A stretch of DNA of 64,000 nt from Tumebacillus flagellatus. GTDB lineage: Bacteria > Bacillota > Bacilli > Tumebacillales > Tumebacillaceae. Shown here piece after piece: positions 1 through 8,667 of this stretch. The notes beneath the pieces are model-generated. The model saw only the letters and a list, made by a program, of their open reading frames with translations. It was not told the origin of the DNA and did not search any database. Made by a program: the position numbers and the translations under genes. The stretch is from assembly GCF_000714935.1 (NCBI RefSeq), contig NZ_JMIR01000001.1, positions 217,122 through 281,121 of the forward strand, given 5' to 3'. The number at the start of each line of letters is the position of its first letter. Position 1 is the first letter of the stretch.

Positions 1-2
1 TT

Positions 3-272
3 GTTCCGTGGGTGTTGGGGGGGACGGGATTTTCGCTGTGGGTGTTGGGCTTGAGCGGCTTGTCGTCTCCGGCGTACTGGGGGTTGTCCCTCCTGCTTGG
101 TGGTGCCGGCATCGGGTTGAAAGCGCTCGTGGACGTTACGTTTGGCGTTCCCTTGCGTTGGTCGGCGGCGATGCCTGTCTCGGCGCTGCTGCTCACGGGA
201 ATCGGGCTGTACTCTTGGTTTGGCTCTTGGTCGGGAAGAGGGTACACGTGGAAAGGCAGGACCTATCAGTAG
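3..272 (+). CDS. C-terminal end of a membrane-associated family 2 glycosyltransferase (partial)
   Basis: The window opens inside this reading frame (frame 3), so the true start lies outside. The visible 89 residues contain two or three hydrophobic stretches rich in Gly, Leu and Ser, and end in WKGRTYQ. A WKGR-Y tail after C-terminal membrane helices is typical of GT2 glycosyltransferases of the CrtQ / hydroxychlorobactene glucosyltransferase kind, which move a sugar onto lipid or carotenoid-like acceptors at the inner membrane face. The catalytic GT-A domain is not in the window, so the acceptor cannot be judged. It converges on sigK with a shared terminator between them. The assignment rests only on the tail signature and hydrophobicity. 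Confidence 0.6.
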   Translation, partial: VPWVLGGTGFSLWVLGLSGLSSPAYWGLSLLLGGAGIGLKALVDVTFGVPLRWSAAMPVSALLLTGIGLYSWFGSWSGRGYTWKGRTYQ

Positions 273-313
273 AAAAAAAGCAACCGGCTCGCAAGGGGCG
301 CGGTTGCTTTTTT
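273..313. terminator. Bidirectional rho-independent terminator
   Basis: A long inverted repeat (AAAAAAGCAACCG and CGGTTGCTTTTTT) lies between the convergent glycosyltransferase and sigK genes. The A and T runs flank the stem on both sides, so it can serve both strands. Confidence 0.85.
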
Positions 314-331
314 CGGTGTCAGGCGAGAGGG

Positions 332-1033
332 TTAGTCTTCGCGCTTGGGGCGCAGTTCGTGCAGGAGCTTGGTGAGGGCGCGCTTTTCGATTCGGGAGAC
401 ATAGGAGCGGGAGATGCCCAGCTCTTCGGCGATTTCACGCTGGGTTTTCTCCTCTCCGTCCGGCAACCCGAAGCGGCCGCGGATGACTTCTTGCTCGCGG
501 TCGTCGAGCAGGTTGAGGCGGTTGTAGATCTTCAGTTTTTCGAGTTTGAGCTGCACTTCGTCCAAGACCTCATCTGTTTCTGTGCCCAAAACATCAATCA
601 GTGTAATTTCGTTACCTTCCTTGTCCGTCCCGATGGGGTCGTGAAGGGACACGTCTTTGCGGGTCTTTTTCAGGGACCGTAAATGCATCAGGATCTCGTT
701 TTCGATGCAACGGGCGGCGTAGGTGGCGAGTTTCGTGCCTTTGCCGACCGAAAAACTTTCGATGGCTTTGATCAAACCGATCGTGCCGATCGAGATCAGG
801 TCTTCGCTGTCTTCGCCCGTGTTCTCGAATTTTTTGACGATGTGAGCGACGAGACGCAAATTGTGTTCGACCAACACATTGCGCGCATGTTCATCGCCGT
901 CCGCCATCAGCCGCAGATATTTTGCCTCATCCTCCTCCGACAGAGGTTGCGGAAACGCGTTGTTTTTGATGTAAGAGACGAACAGAGTGATTTCCTTCAG
1001 CAACAACACAACCGCAGCTAGAAATCCGGGCAT
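332..1033 (-). CDS. sigK: RNA polymerase sporulation sigma factor sigma-K (pro-sigma-K)
   Basis: This is the late mother-cell sigma factor that directs coat, cortex and maturation genes. The 233-residue protein has the family pro-sequence: a hydrophobic N-terminus followed by [15 protein letters not shown], where SpoIVFB cleaves near residue 20 in B. subtilis. Region 2 is at about 50-125 and contains [18 protein letters not shown]. Region 4 is at about 175-230 and contains the helix-turn-helix [21 protein letters not shown] start it at the ATG at 1033, not the longer frame from 1051, because GGGAGGTGA sits 8 bases upstream. The gene is uninterrupted: there is no skin element of the kind that splits sigK in B. 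subtilis. A SigE-like -10 lies upstream. Confidence 0.95.
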   Translation of the reverse strand: MPGFLAAVVLLLKEITLFVSYIKNNAFPQPLSEEDEAKYLRLMADGDEHARNVLVEHNLRLVAHIVKKFENTGEDSEDLISIGTIGLIKAIESFSVGKGTKLATYAARCIENEILMHLRSLKKTRKDVSLHDPIGTDKEGNEITLIDVLGTETDEVLDEVQLKLEKLKIYNRLNLLDDREQEVIRGRFGLPDGEEKTQREIAEELGISRSYVSRIEKRALTKLLHELRPKRED

Positions 1034-1063
1034 CCGTCGTTCACCTCCCACGTAGTGTGATTC

Positions 1064-1071
1064 ATTCTATG
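1064..1071 (-). promoter_or_regulatory. Candidate sigma-E -10 element for sigK
   Basis: On the minus strand this reads CATAGAAT, one base from the SigE -10 consensus CATACAAT. It lies about 30 bases before the sigK start. sigK is known to be SigE/SpoIIID dependent in Bacillus. No clear -35 is visible, so this is a position-supported guess. Confidence 0.35.
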
Positions 1072-1132
1072 TGGGAGTGCTTGGGCACTAAGCCTGTACG
1101 GGCAAAAAACCCCGCCTCGCCATCCTCACCGC

Positions 1133-1969
1133 TTACGAACGCAGGCTTTGCTGGAAGGCACGCACCATGTCTTTGGCTGGAGAGCGATCCAGAATGGCAA
1201 ACGTCACCTGCTGGAACCGGCCGCAAAACCGCTCGTCTTGCAGCAACAGCTCGCGGAAGTACCCCGCGACGCTTGTGGCGCGATTTTCAAACACGCCGCA
1301 CCCGTAGGCGCCGAGCACCAGATGGGTATGACCGTGCAGAGACGCGACGGTGAGGATTTTTTCGATCCGTTGCTTCATGACGGCGTCGATCCGTCCCCGG
1401 TTGTGCGGTTCGCGTTCGCGGACGATCTTGGCGTTCACGGCCGGGGCGGAGATGAAGGAACAGAGATGCGGCTTGGGAAGCAGGCTTCGTGTGTCGTTCC
1501 GGAACACCGGTACGTCCGGGGCGTACGACATATAATCGGAATACAGCCCGGTTCGGACTTTCGTGTTGTGATCGTACATCGCGCGAAGCGGTGAGATGCA
1601 GGCATACAAGCCCGAGGACATCGCCAAGCTTTCCTCTTGCGCCATCGACCCTTTGAGGAACCCGCCGCCGGGATTGCGCGCCGATGCGAAATTCAGCGCC
1701 GCGACTTTGGGCGCTCCGGCTTGAAGCAGCCGCTGGGCGGCGTGAAGGGTGGTTTCGTTGGTGACTTCTAGTACAGTCGGATGCGGGGCTTCGACTTTTC
1801 TCATTTCCTCGACAGGAACCCCGTCCGGCTTATACAAAACCGTACCCGCTACGGCCTGTTGGAGTTCCGGTTGGATGTGAACCGTATCCTTCCCTATGTG
1901 ATAAGATCCTGAGTTCAGAATCTCGACCGTTTCCTGTGCAATTCGTTGGTTTCTCTCTCGATTGTTCAT
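1133..1969 (-). CDS. TIGR02452 / bacterial-type poly(ADP-ribose) glycohydrolase (PARG) family protein
   Basis: A 278-residue cytoplasmic macrodomain-type protein of the DUF2263/TIGR02452 family. Structurally studied members remove ADP-ribose by cleaving the glycosidic bond. The diagnostic loop is intact near residues 100-115: NPGGGFLKGSMAQEE holds the GGG phosphate-binding turn and the QEE pair that carries the catalytic glutamate. The C-terminal GAYGCGVFENRA is also typical. The start at 1969 is chosen over the upstream in-frame start at 2014 because AAGGGGAGTG precedes it. The physiological substrate in Firmicutes is uncertain: an ADP-ribosylated protein, nucleic acid or small molecule. It stands alone between sigK and a secreted protein gene, both on the same strand. 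Confidence 0.85.
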   Translation of the reverse strand: MNNRERNQRIAQETVEILNSGSYHIGKDTVHIQPELQQAVAGTVLYKPDGVPVEEMRKVEAPHPTVLEVTNETTLHAAQRLLQAGAPKVAALNFASARNPGGGFLKGSMAQEESLAMSSGLYACISPLRAMYDHNTKVRTGLYSDYMSYAPDVPVFRNDTRSLLPKPHLCSFISAPAVNAKIVREREPHNRGRIDAVMKQRIEKILTVASLHGHTHLVLGAYGCGVFENRATSVAGYFRELLLQDERFCGRFQQVTFAILDRSPAKDMVRAFQQSLRS

Positions 1970-1999
1970 GGTAACACTCCCCTTACCTTTCGATATGCC

Positions 2000-2043
2000 A
2001 AAAAAGCCCTGCATCCGTTAGTACACAGGATACAGGGCTTTCG
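2000..2043 (-). terminator. Terminator of the secreted ThuA-like gene
   Basis: The stem GCCCTGCATCC/GGATACAGGGC is followed on the minus strand by a T run (2001-2005). It lies just past the stop codon at 2066. Confidence 0.85.
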
Positions 2044-2065
2044 CTGTAAAATCTATGAAAAAAAT

Positions 2066-3637
2066 CTACGGGAGCGGAGTCACTTGCACGTTGCCGACGG
2101 TGACCGCTTCGGTGAATTTCGCGGTGGAGCTTTGACGCAGACGCAGGTTCGCCGAACCAGTGAAGGTCGGGTTGAGTTGAACGGTGACTTCCTTGGTCGC
2201 CGTGCCGGTGCTGTCAGCGGTCATCGAGAAGTTCGAGCTGTAGCCGTACGCGGTCGGCCAGGTGCCGTCTGCGTTTTGGACTTTCGCAATCTGCGTACCG
2301 GAGGAGTTGTACACGCCGAGGTTGAGGCTCGATTGCGTCGAATTCGGAGTCCAGCCGGTCGCTACGATGCGGACTTTGAAGCTGTATTGGTTCGGCAGGG
2401 TCGATTGGTGCACAAACGACCACGGACCGGACGGATTCGGGTTAACGACGGTCGAGTAGCCGTAGGAACCGGACTTGAACGTCGACGGGTCATACCATTT
2501 GTAGCCGGCAGCCGGAGTTGCCCACGGTTCTGCTTGCGGTTCCGTGGAGTTCGCCGGTTGTTCCCACGAGTACAGCGTCGTCGGGGAGTCGAGCGTCAAA
2601 CCTGCCACTTGGTTCAGCGCGGTGTAGGATTCGTGCTGGGTCAGCCAGTTCACCGTGTTGACGAGCAGCGTGGAGTCGTTTTGCTCCTTGAAGCCGTCAT
2701 ACGTGGTTTTGGTTTGACCGTTTTCTTCCTTCAGGTATTTCGGAGTTGCGTCTTCCACCGGCGAAGAGTCGCCGATGAACGCCGCTTTGCCCGCGCCGAC
2801 TTTCGAAACGGCTGCAAACGGACCTTCTGCCACGCCGCCGCCGTTGTAGACGCCCTGGTCTACCGCAGAGCTCCACTTCACCGTCGTGGACGGCAGGTAG
2901 ACGATGCCCTTCGCTTTGTTCGGGTCGATGATCGCGAGGGTCGAACCTGCGTGCATCGCCACGGTGGAAACGCCGGTCGTGATGCCAAACGCTTGGGACG
3001 GCGCTACGATGTTGTTCGCCGTGATGTCACCCAGCGCGTTGTAGCGGAAGCGCACGCCGAAGTTCGTCGCCAGCCAGTCGGAAGACGCCACGCCGGACAT
3101 CGCCGCCGAGTTCGCTTCTTCCGTCGTCATGCCTTGCGCCGGGTTCGTCCACGCGCCGCGACGGTAGCCGTTGAACACTTCGGAAGCGTCCCAACGGTTT
3201 TTGTTGCGGTCGGCGTTGTAGTGGTCGGCGATGAAGAAGATCGAACCGCCGCCGTTCACATAGTCGAGCATCGCTTGTTGCTCAGAGGTCTTGTAGGGAA
3301 TGTTGGCCTCCCCGATCACGAAACAGTCATAGCCTTGCAGGTCGCTCAAAGTAATCGGCGTGCTCTTGCGCAGTTCTTTCACGTAGTAACCGGCATTGCC
3401 CAGCGCGTTCCCAAAGTCGGAGAAACCGCCGTCGATAACCCAGTCCGCAGCACCCGCCGTCTGGCCGTGCGTGTTGTCAAACAGCACTTTCTTGCCGTTC
3501 GCGACAGCCGGGTTGATAACCGGCGCCGGGTCGGACGGACCTTCAGCGTTTGCTTTCTGCTCGAACAGCGGCAGTCCCAGCGGCAACGCAAGGGTGACAG
3601 CCAAGACGGTCTGCAAAGCTTTGCGAGTAAAACTCAT
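2066..3637 (-). CDS. Secreted protein with a GATase-1-like (ThuA/DUF4350-type) fold and a C-terminal beta domain
   Basis: A 523-residue exported protein. Residues 1-31 form a Sec signal peptide (KxxR, hydrophobic core, then KANA). Residues about 48-330 resemble the class-I glutamine-amidotransferase-like fold of ThuA and DUF4350 proteins: VLFDNTHGQTAGAADW at the start, GYDCFVIGEAN and then NGGGSIFFIADH. The last 150 residues (from about WATPAAGYKWYDPSTF) look like an all-beta, extracellular Ig-like domain. Close relatives in Bacillales databases are often named DNA-binding protein, but I see no DNA-binding motif and treat that label as unreliable. No catalytic activity is assigned. It is a single-gene unit with a strong promoter and its own terminator. 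Confidence 0.7.
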   Translation of the reverse strand: MSFTRKALQTVLAVTLALPLGLPLFEQKANAEGPSDPAPVINPAVANGKKVLFDNTHGQTAGAADWVIDGGFSDFGNALGNAGYYVKELRKSTPITLSDLQGYDCFVIGEANIPYKTSEQQAMLDYVNGGGSIFFIADHYNADRNKNRWDASEVFNGYRRGAWTNPAQGMTTEEANSAAMSGVASSDWLATNFGVRFRYNALGDITANNIVAPSQAFGITTGVSTVAMHAGSTLAIIDPNKAKGIVYLPSTTVKWSSAVDQGVYNGGGVAEGPFAAVSKVGAGKAAFIGDSSPVEDATPKYLKEENGQTKTTYDGFKEQNDSTLLVNTVNWLTQHESYTALNQVAGLTLDSPTTLYSWEQPANSTEPQAEPWATPAAGYKWYDPSTFKSGSYGYSTVVNPNPSGPWSFVHQSTLPNQYSFKVRIVATGWTPNSTQSSLNLGVYNSSGTQIAKVQNADGTWPTAYGYSSNFSMTADSTGTATKEVTVQLNPTFTGSANLRLRQSSTAKFTEAVTVGNVQVTPLP

Positions 3638-3696
3638 GATCGGGATGACCTCCAGTGAAATGTTATTTAGTAATCTGCTTTCATGCTACCACATAA

Positions 3697-3725
3697 ATTT
3701 TAATACAATTTCTCGTGTTTGTAAA
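3697..3725 (-). promoter_or_regulatory. Sigma-A-type promoter of the secreted ThuA-like gene
   Basis: The minus strand reads TTTACA (3720-3725), a 17-base spacer, then TAAAAT (3697-3702), about 60 bases upstream of the ATG in an AT-rich spacer. Confidence 0.65.
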
Positions 3726-3771
3726 TGTTTTAGTAAGCGCGGAATTGATTTACACTTTCTCCCTATTTAGC

Positions 3772-3822
3772 AAAAAAAGACCTGCCCTCCTCAAGTCCGA
3801 TGAGAGAACAGGTCTTTTTTTA
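3772..3822 (-). terminator. Terminator of thrC
   Basis: AAAAAAAGACCTG and CAGGTCTTTTTTT form a strong stem directly after the thrC stop. The runs make it usable in both directions. Confidence 0.85.
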
Positions 3823-3830
3823 TAATAATC

Positions 3831-5036
3831 TTACAGGTCGTCGGACGGTTGCAGGGTCTCGACGCGGACGGTGACGGTGTCCGGGTATTTGAGGCCGGTG
3901 CCGGTGTTCAAGAGCACGACTTTCTCATGCGGCTTGATCCAGCCGGATTCCTTGAGTTGCAGTGCCGCAGCGTACGTGGCAGCGCCTTCCGGGCAGACGA
4001 ACGCGCCTTCCAAGGACGCCAAACGCTGTTGCGCTTGCAGAGTGGCTTCGTCCTCGACGGCGACTGCACATCCGTCGGTTTTGTAGAGCGCTTCGAGCAC
4101 GAGGAAGTCGCCGAGCGCTTTGGGCACGGTGATGCCGAACGCGACGGTCTTGGCGTTCTCCCAGAACTCGGACGAGTCCTTGCCCTCTTCCCACGCTTTG
4201 ACGATCGGGGCGCAACCGGTCGCTTGCACGGCGACGAGGCGCGGAAGTTTCTCGCCGATCCAGCCGATCGCTTGCAGTTCGAGCAGAGCTTTGTAGATCC
4301 CGATCAGACCGACGCCGCCGCCGGTCGGGTAGAGGATGACGTCCGGCACTTCCCAGTCGAATTGCTCGGCGAGTTCGTAGCCCATCGTCTTCTTGCCTTC
4401 GATGCGGTACGGTTCTTTGAGCGTGGAAGCGTCGTACCAGCCGTACTTGGAGACGGCGCGGCCGACGATTTTGCCGGCGTCGGAGATCAGACCGTTGACG
4501 AGGTAGAAATCGGCCCCCGTGATCGCGCATTCGTTGCGGGTGATCTCCGGCGCGCTCTCCGGCATGATGATACAGGACTTGATCCCGGCGCGCGCCGCGT
4601 AGGTCGCCCACGCGCCGCCTGCGTTGCCGTTGGTCGGCATCGCCAGCGTCTCCACGCCCAGCTCTTTGGCGCGGGAGATGCCGACGGCCGCGCCGCGCGC
4701 TTTAAACGAACCGGTCGGGATCGTGCCTTCGTCCTTCAGGTAGAGGTTTTCAAAACCGTCCGCAGCGCCCAGTTTCGGCAGCGGCAAGAGCGGGGTCATA
4801 CCTTCGCCGAGCGTCACGATGTTCGCGTCGTCGCGCACCGGCAGCAGTTCCCGGTAGCGCCACAGCGACGGTTGACGGCGGGCGAGGTCGGATTTGTTCA
4901 TGGATTGTGCAGCAGCTTTCAGATCATAGCGAACCAGCAACGGGGCTCCGCAAGAGCACAGTTGTTGAAGCGTATCGGCATCGTGCGTCGTACCGCACTT
5001 CGGGCATTCGAGGTGGCTCAAAAAACTCTTGGTCAT
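3831..5036 (-). CDS. thrC: Threonine synthase
   Basis: A PLP enzyme converting O-phosphohomoserine to threonine. The 401-residue protein starts with a zinc-ribbon-like module (C11, C14, C27, C29) seen in the long type of threonine synthase. The PLP lysine lies in TGSFKARGA near residue 111, and the phosphate-binding glycine loop is PTGGGVGLIG. The C-terminal LNTGTGLKYPD is also characteristic of the family. No homoserine dehydrogenase or kinase gene is adjacent, so it is not part of the usual hom-thrC-thrB operon here. GGGGGATT lies upstream of the ATG. Confidence 0.92.
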   Translation of the reverse strand: MTKSFLSHLECPKCGTTHDADTLQQLCSCGAPLLVRYDLKAAAQSMNKSDLARRQPSLWRYRELLPVRDDANIVTLGEGMTPLLPLPKLGAADGFENLYLKDEGTIPTGSFKARGAAVGISRAKELGVETLAMPTNGNAGGAWATYAARAGIKSCIIMPESAPEITRNECAITGADFYLVNGLISDAGKIVGRAVSKYGWYDASTLKEPYRIEGKKTMGYELAEQFDWEVPDVILYPTGGGVGLIGIYKALLELQAIGWIGEKLPRLVAVQATGCAPIVKAWEEGKDSSEFWENAKTVAFGITVPKALGDFLVLEALYKTDGCAVAVEDEATLQAQQRLASLEGAFVCPEGAATYAAALQLKESGWIKPHEKVVLLNTGTGLKYPDTVTVRVETLQPSDDL

Positions 5037-5140
5037 TGGAGAATCCCCCTTGGGTAATGTCTATGTTGATCTTACTACCACCGAATCTATCAAGCAAGTA
5101 TTCCGGTTGGGATTCTCGCCTTGAAATGCTCCCTCATGCA

Positions 5141-5172
5141 ATAAAAGACCTGTCACGCGAAGTGACGGGTCT
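5141..5172 (-). terminator. Terminator of the class B PBP gene
   Basis: AGACCTGTCAC and GTGACGGGTCT form the stem; TTTTATT follows on the minus strand. It sits 16 bases past the PBP stop. Confidence 0.85.
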
Positions 5173-5187
5173 GAAACGGTTGGTTTT

Positions 5188-6933
5188 TTACTTCGGCAGG
5201 GCGCCGATGATCTGGTTGGCGATGTTCTCCGTCGCCCGGCCTTGCGTGACCGATTCGCCCATGACGACGACCACGTACTTGGGGTGGTCGGCGGGAGCGT
5301 ATCCGGCGAACCATTGGTTGTTGGCGTTGGGGTCGCCCGTCTGCGCGGTGCCGGTCTTGCCCGCCACCGTCATCGCGGCGCTCCCGAGCGCGGCGTGCGC
5401 CGTGCCTTTGTCCATCGAGACGACGTCGCGCGCCCACTTCTGCAATTCGGCGGCGGTGGACGCGTCGAGAATTCGCTGCTTGTCGGACGAGGGGTACTCC
5501 GTGTAAATCAGCCCGTCGGACGTGGTCAGCGATTTGACCAAGCGCGGGTGCCCGCCCATGCCGCCGTTGGCAACCACCGCCATCATGTGCGCCGCTTGCA
5601 GCGGCGACATCCGCACGTCCTCTTGCCCGATGCCCGTGTTCGCCAAGAGCCGGTCGGACGTGTACTCCTTTGCAAAAATCGACCCGGCGTCTTCGCCGTA
5701 AAACTGCGATTGGTTGTTGTGCAGGAGCCCGACCGTTTGACCGAGTTCGAATTTCTTGGCGTACTCCTCGATCTTATCTCGCCCCAGCTTCATCGCGAGT
5801 TGCGCGAACACGACGTTGCACGATTCGGCATACGCTTCTTCCACCGTCTCGTGTCCGTGCGTCGTCCAACAGTTCAACCGACCGTCGCCGATGTCGAGGT
5901 AGCCGGGGCAGTCGAACGTGTCGGTCGGCTTCACCGCGCCCGTCTCCAGCGCGGCGGCGGCGATGACCGTTTTGAAAATCGAGCCGGGGAACGTCGCTTG
6001 CAGCGCCCGGTTGACCGGAAACGCGTCGCTGCTTTTGGCGAGCGAATTTTGGTCGTAGTTCGGCCGCGACGCCATCGCCAACACGTCTTCCGATTCGGCG
6101 TCGAGGACGACGACCGCGCCTTTTTGCAGGCCCCAGCGGTCCATCGCCCCTTCGACGGAATGCTGGATGTCGCTGTCGAGAGTGGTTTTGACGTTCAGCG
6201 CATGGTTCTCGTCGGTCGATTCCCGGATGCCCAAGCCGTTGATCGGGCGCTTGTAAGCGTCGGTGTAATACGCGATCGTCTTGGAGAGCCCCAAGCCGCG
6301 CAGTTCGTCTTGGTATTGGTATTCGAGTCCGAGCTTGCCGACTTTTTCATCGAGCGGGTACTTGCCGCCCCACGTGTTCGCGACGAGGTTCGGGTCTTCG
6401 CCGAGAAAGCCGATCACGTGGCGGGCGACCGATTGGTCGTCATAGCGGACTTTGACTTCCTTGGCGTAGATCCCGGTCAAGCCGAGCTGCTGGACTTTCG
6501 CTTCTTCTTCCTTCGTGAGCGAGACGGTGCGGATCTGCCCGTTCAAGTCGGGCAAACGCAAGAGAAACGGCTCGTCCTTCTCGTTGAGGGCCTTGAGCAG
6601 ATTTTCCGTCGAGGTGTGCAAGAGCATGGCGAGGTCGTTGATTTTTTTGCGGTCGAGGTTTTGTTGCCACACGGGGAGCACGACGATCCCGTGCAGGACG
6701 CTGCCGGTCATCGACACGCCGCTTCTGTCGAGGATGTCGCCGCGCCCGGAGTTCAGTTCGAACTTCTCGCGCCGCTGCTCGACGGCGGAAGCGACGAGGT
6801 CGTGTCCCTGCATGTTGTGCGGTGCGCCCACTTGAATGTAAAAAAGCCGCCCCAGCATGCCGACGACCCCAATCGTGCAGATCGTCAAAACCATGGCGGT
6901 GCGGCGTTGTACGCGGTTCTTCTGCTTGTCCAT
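5188..6933 (-). CDS. pbpI: Class B penicillin-binding protein (peptidoglycan transpeptidase, PbpI/YrrR-like)
   Basis: A membrane-anchored transpeptidase that crosslinks peptidoglycan. The 581-residue protein has one N-terminal membrane helix (about 13-33), a dimerisation domain (about 55-230) with GRGDILDRSG, and a transpeptidase domain. The active-site motifs are SIFK near 316, SCN near 371 and KTG near 525 (AGKTGTAQTG). The start at 6933 follows AAAGGGAGTG. In B. subtilis the homologue yrrR/pbpI lies in the same neighbourhood (udk, yrrM, yrrL), and the order is kept here, so I use that symbol. A specific role in division or sporulation cannot be read from sequence. Confidence 0.85.
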   Translation of the reverse strand: MDKQKNRVQRRTAMVLTICTIGVVGMLGRLFYIQVGAPHNMQGHDLVASAVEQRREKFELNSGRGDILDRSGVSMTGSVLHGIVVLPVWQQNLDRKKINDLAMLLHTSTENLLKALNEKDEPFLLRLPDLNGQIRTVSLTKEEEAKVQQLGLTGIYAKEVKVRYDDQSVARHVIGFLGEDPNLVANTWGGKYPLDEKVGKLGLEYQYQDELRGLGLSKTIAYYTDAYKRPINGLGIRESTDENHALNVKTTLDSDIQHSVEGAMDRWGLQKGAVVVLDAESEDVLAMASRPNYDQNSLAKSSDAFPVNRALQATFPGSIFKTVIAAAALETGAVKPTDTFDCPGYLDIGDGRLNCWTTHGHETVEEAYAESCNVVFAQLAMKLGRDKIEEYAKKFELGQTVGLLHNNQSQFYGEDAGSIFAKEYTSDRLLANTGIGQEDVRMSPLQAAHMMAVVANGGMGGHPRLVKSLTTSDGLIYTEYPSSDKQRILDASTAAELQKWARDVVSMDKGTAHAALGSAAMTVAGKTGTAQTGDPNANNQWFAGYAPADHPKYVVVVMGESVTQGRATENIANQIIGALPK

Positions 6934-6993
6934 ACGTCCACACTCCCTTTGCATCCAGTGTGGGCGCGACAAGCATGGTTTAAACAGAAAGTT

Positions 6994-7620
6994 CTAGATC
7001 ATCTGGGTGACGATCTCGTTGACTTTCGCGACGAGAACGTCGATGGCGACTTGGTTTTTGCCGCCTTCCGGAATGATCAGGTCGGCGTACTTCTTGGTCG
7101 GTTCGATGAATTGCATGTGCATCGGGCGCACGACGCCCATGTATTGCTCCACGACCGATTCAATCGAGCGGCCGCGTTCCTTGATGTCGCGCAAGATGCG
7201 GCGGATGATGCGCACGTCCGCGTCGGTGTCGACAAAAATCTTGATGTCCATCAAATCGCGCAAACGCGCGTCTTCCAGCACCATGATCCCTTCGAGGATG
7301 ACCACTTGCTTCGGTTCCACTCGCTCGGTGTAGGTGGCGCGGGTGTGCTCGGCGAAGTTGTAGATCGGCTTCTCAATCGCTTGCCCTTCCAACATTTGAG
7401 TCAAGTGCTCGAACAGCAGGTCGTTGTCAAACGCGTTGGGATGATCGTAGTTGGTCAGCACGCGTTGGGCCATCGTCATTTGCGTCTGGTCTTTGTAGTA
7501 GTTGTCCTGTTCGATCAAGACGATGTTCTCAGGCGCAATGTTGCGCGTAATTTCGCGGGCGACTGACGTTTTCCCCGAACCCGTCCCGCCGGCAATCCCA
7601 ATTAGCACCGGTCTCTTCAT
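6994..7620 (-). CDS. udk: Uridine/cytidine kinase
   Basis: Phosphorylates uridine and cytidine to UMP and CMP in pyrimidine salvage. The 208-residue protein shows the Walker A loop GGTGSGKT at residues 11-18, the nucleoside-binding DNYYKD shortly after, and EGIMVLED as the Walker B-like strand. The length matches the family. It lies between trmR and the PBP gene in the yrr cluster; AAGGGGGAAGG precedes the ATG. Confidence 0.95.
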   Translation of the reverse strand: MKRPVLIGIAGGTGSGKTSVAREITRNIAPENIVLIEQDNYYKDQTQMTMAQRVLTNYDHPNAFDNDLLFEHLTQMLEGQAIEKPIYNFAEHTRATYTERVEPKQVVILEGIMVLEDARLRDLMDIKIFVDTDADVRIIRRILRDIKERGRSIESVVEQYMGVVRPMHMQFIEPTKKYADLIIPEGGKNQVAIDVLVAKVNEIVTQMI

Positions 7621-7642
7621 GGTTGTCCTTCCCCCTTCAACT

Positions 7643-8269
7643 TCAAACCCTCACACTCACCGCGAGCCCGTCCCCCACCGGGAGGATCGACGTCTCATAG
7701 TCCGGGTGCTGTGTGAGCATCACATTGTATTCACGCAAGCGGTTGATCATCGTGCGCAACTTATGCTTGACTTCCGGATCTCCGCTGACCAACCCTTGAA
7801 ACAGCACATTGTCGGAGAGCAAGATTCCGCCCGACTTCAAGTGCGGATGCAACAGCTCCAAAAACCTCGGATACTGCCCCTTCGCCGCGTCGAGAAAAAT
7901 CAAGTCATACTCGCCAAGCGTCGGGATGATCTCCAACGCATCGCCTTCCAGCAGTTGCACCCGCTCGGTCAGGCCCGCGCGCTCCAAGTTCCGTCGCGCT
8001 TCCTGCGCCCGTTCCGGGTCGCGCTCGATGGTGGTTAACACCGCGTCTGTCGCCCGCGCCATCACGATCGCGGAGTATCCGATCGCCGATCCGACTTCGA
8101 GGATGGATTTCGGCTTGGCAACGGCGAGAAACACCCGCAAAAACCCCATCGTTTCCAGATCCAAGATCGGAATGTACAACTCCTCGGCGCGGCTCTCCAG
8201 TTCTTGCAGCAACTCGTCCCGCTCCGGCACGAGACTGCGCAGGTATTCCACCACTTGCTCATCGATCAT
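7643..8269 (-). CDS. trmR: tRNA 5-hydroxyuridine methyltransferase (class I SAM O-methyltransferase)
   Basis: A 208-residue SAM-dependent O-methyltransferase, equivalent to B. subtilis YrrM/TrmR. That enzyme methylates 5-hydroxyuridine at the wobble position of tRNA to give 5-methoxyuridine. Motif I is [12 protein letters not shown] (about residue 58), followed by the acidic TIERDPERA; the metal/catalytic region is [12 protein letters not shown], then [12 protein letters not shown]. It lies 23 bases upstream of udk and is preceded by AAGGAG. The tRNA role is assigned from family and synteny; a small-molecule substrate cannot be excluded by sequence alone. Confidence 0.85.
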   Translation of the reverse strand: MIDEQVVEYLRSLVPERDELLQELESRAEELYIPILDLETMGFLRVFLAVAKPKSILEVGSAIGYSAIVMARATDAVLTTIERDPERAQEARRNLERAGLTERVQLLEGDALEIIPTLGEYDLIFLDAAKGQYPRFLELLHPHLKSGGILLSDNVLFQGLVSGDPEVKHKLRTMINRLREYNVMLTQHPDYETSILPVGDGLAVSVRV

Positions 8270-8387
8270 TTCAGCGCAGCTCCTTCAACAGTCACAAACA
8301 GTCTAATGGTATCATAAAGTCTTCTTGAGAGTCGAGTAGATTATCAGCTTTTCTGTTAGGATAAACATCCGATACGGGCACAATTCG

Positions 8388-8436
8388 TTTTTTTGAAAAG
8401 AAAGACCCACGCGCCTGTCAGTGGCTGTGGGTCTTG
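8388..8436 (-). terminator. Terminator after mltG and the 63-residue ORF
   Basis: AAGACCCAC and GTGGGTCTT form a stem with a T run (8388-8394) on the minus strand. It separates the mltG unit from trmR-udk-pbpI. Confidence 0.75.
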
Positions 8437-8451
8437 CACTTGCTTGCGGTG

Positions 8452-8643
8452 CTACTTCTGATCGTTGCAGGAATGCCCTTGCAACGAGGCTTGGAACCCG
8501 TGCCGAAGCTGTTCGAGTTCGTGTTCGCCGATCAGATAGTCGAGGACGACGTCCTCGGGCGTCAAGCTCTCTTTGCGGGGCACATTCCGCAAGTCTTGCA
8601 GATCGGACGTCGAGTTTGGTTGAAGCGACCGGTTTGATTCCAT
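8452..8643 (-). CDS. Small protein of unknown function, cotranscribed with mltG
   Basis: A 63-residue hydrophilic protein I do not recognise. It has a very good ribosome binding site (GAGGAGGG, 6 bases before the ATG), begins 24 bases after the mltG stop, and is followed by a terminator. These three facts together make it a real gene. The middle section LTPEDVVLDYLIGEHELEQL is predicted to be helical and acidic. There is no signal peptide, membrane segment or cysteine cluster (one Cys near the C-terminus). Operon position suggests a link to the cell wall or to the adjoining tRNA-modification genes, but nothing more. Confidence 0.7.
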   Translation of the reverse strand: MESNRSLQPNSTSDLQDLRNVPRKESLTPEDVVLDYLIGEHELEQLRHGFQASLQGHSCNDQK

Positions 8644-8667
8644 GTCGATCCCTCCTCTTCGACTTTA

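Noticed and set aside
5242-7566. A 774-codon plus-strand frame opposite the PBP and udk genes
   Set aside because: It runs across two real genes and their intergenic gap in antisense, so it cannot be a conserved protein.
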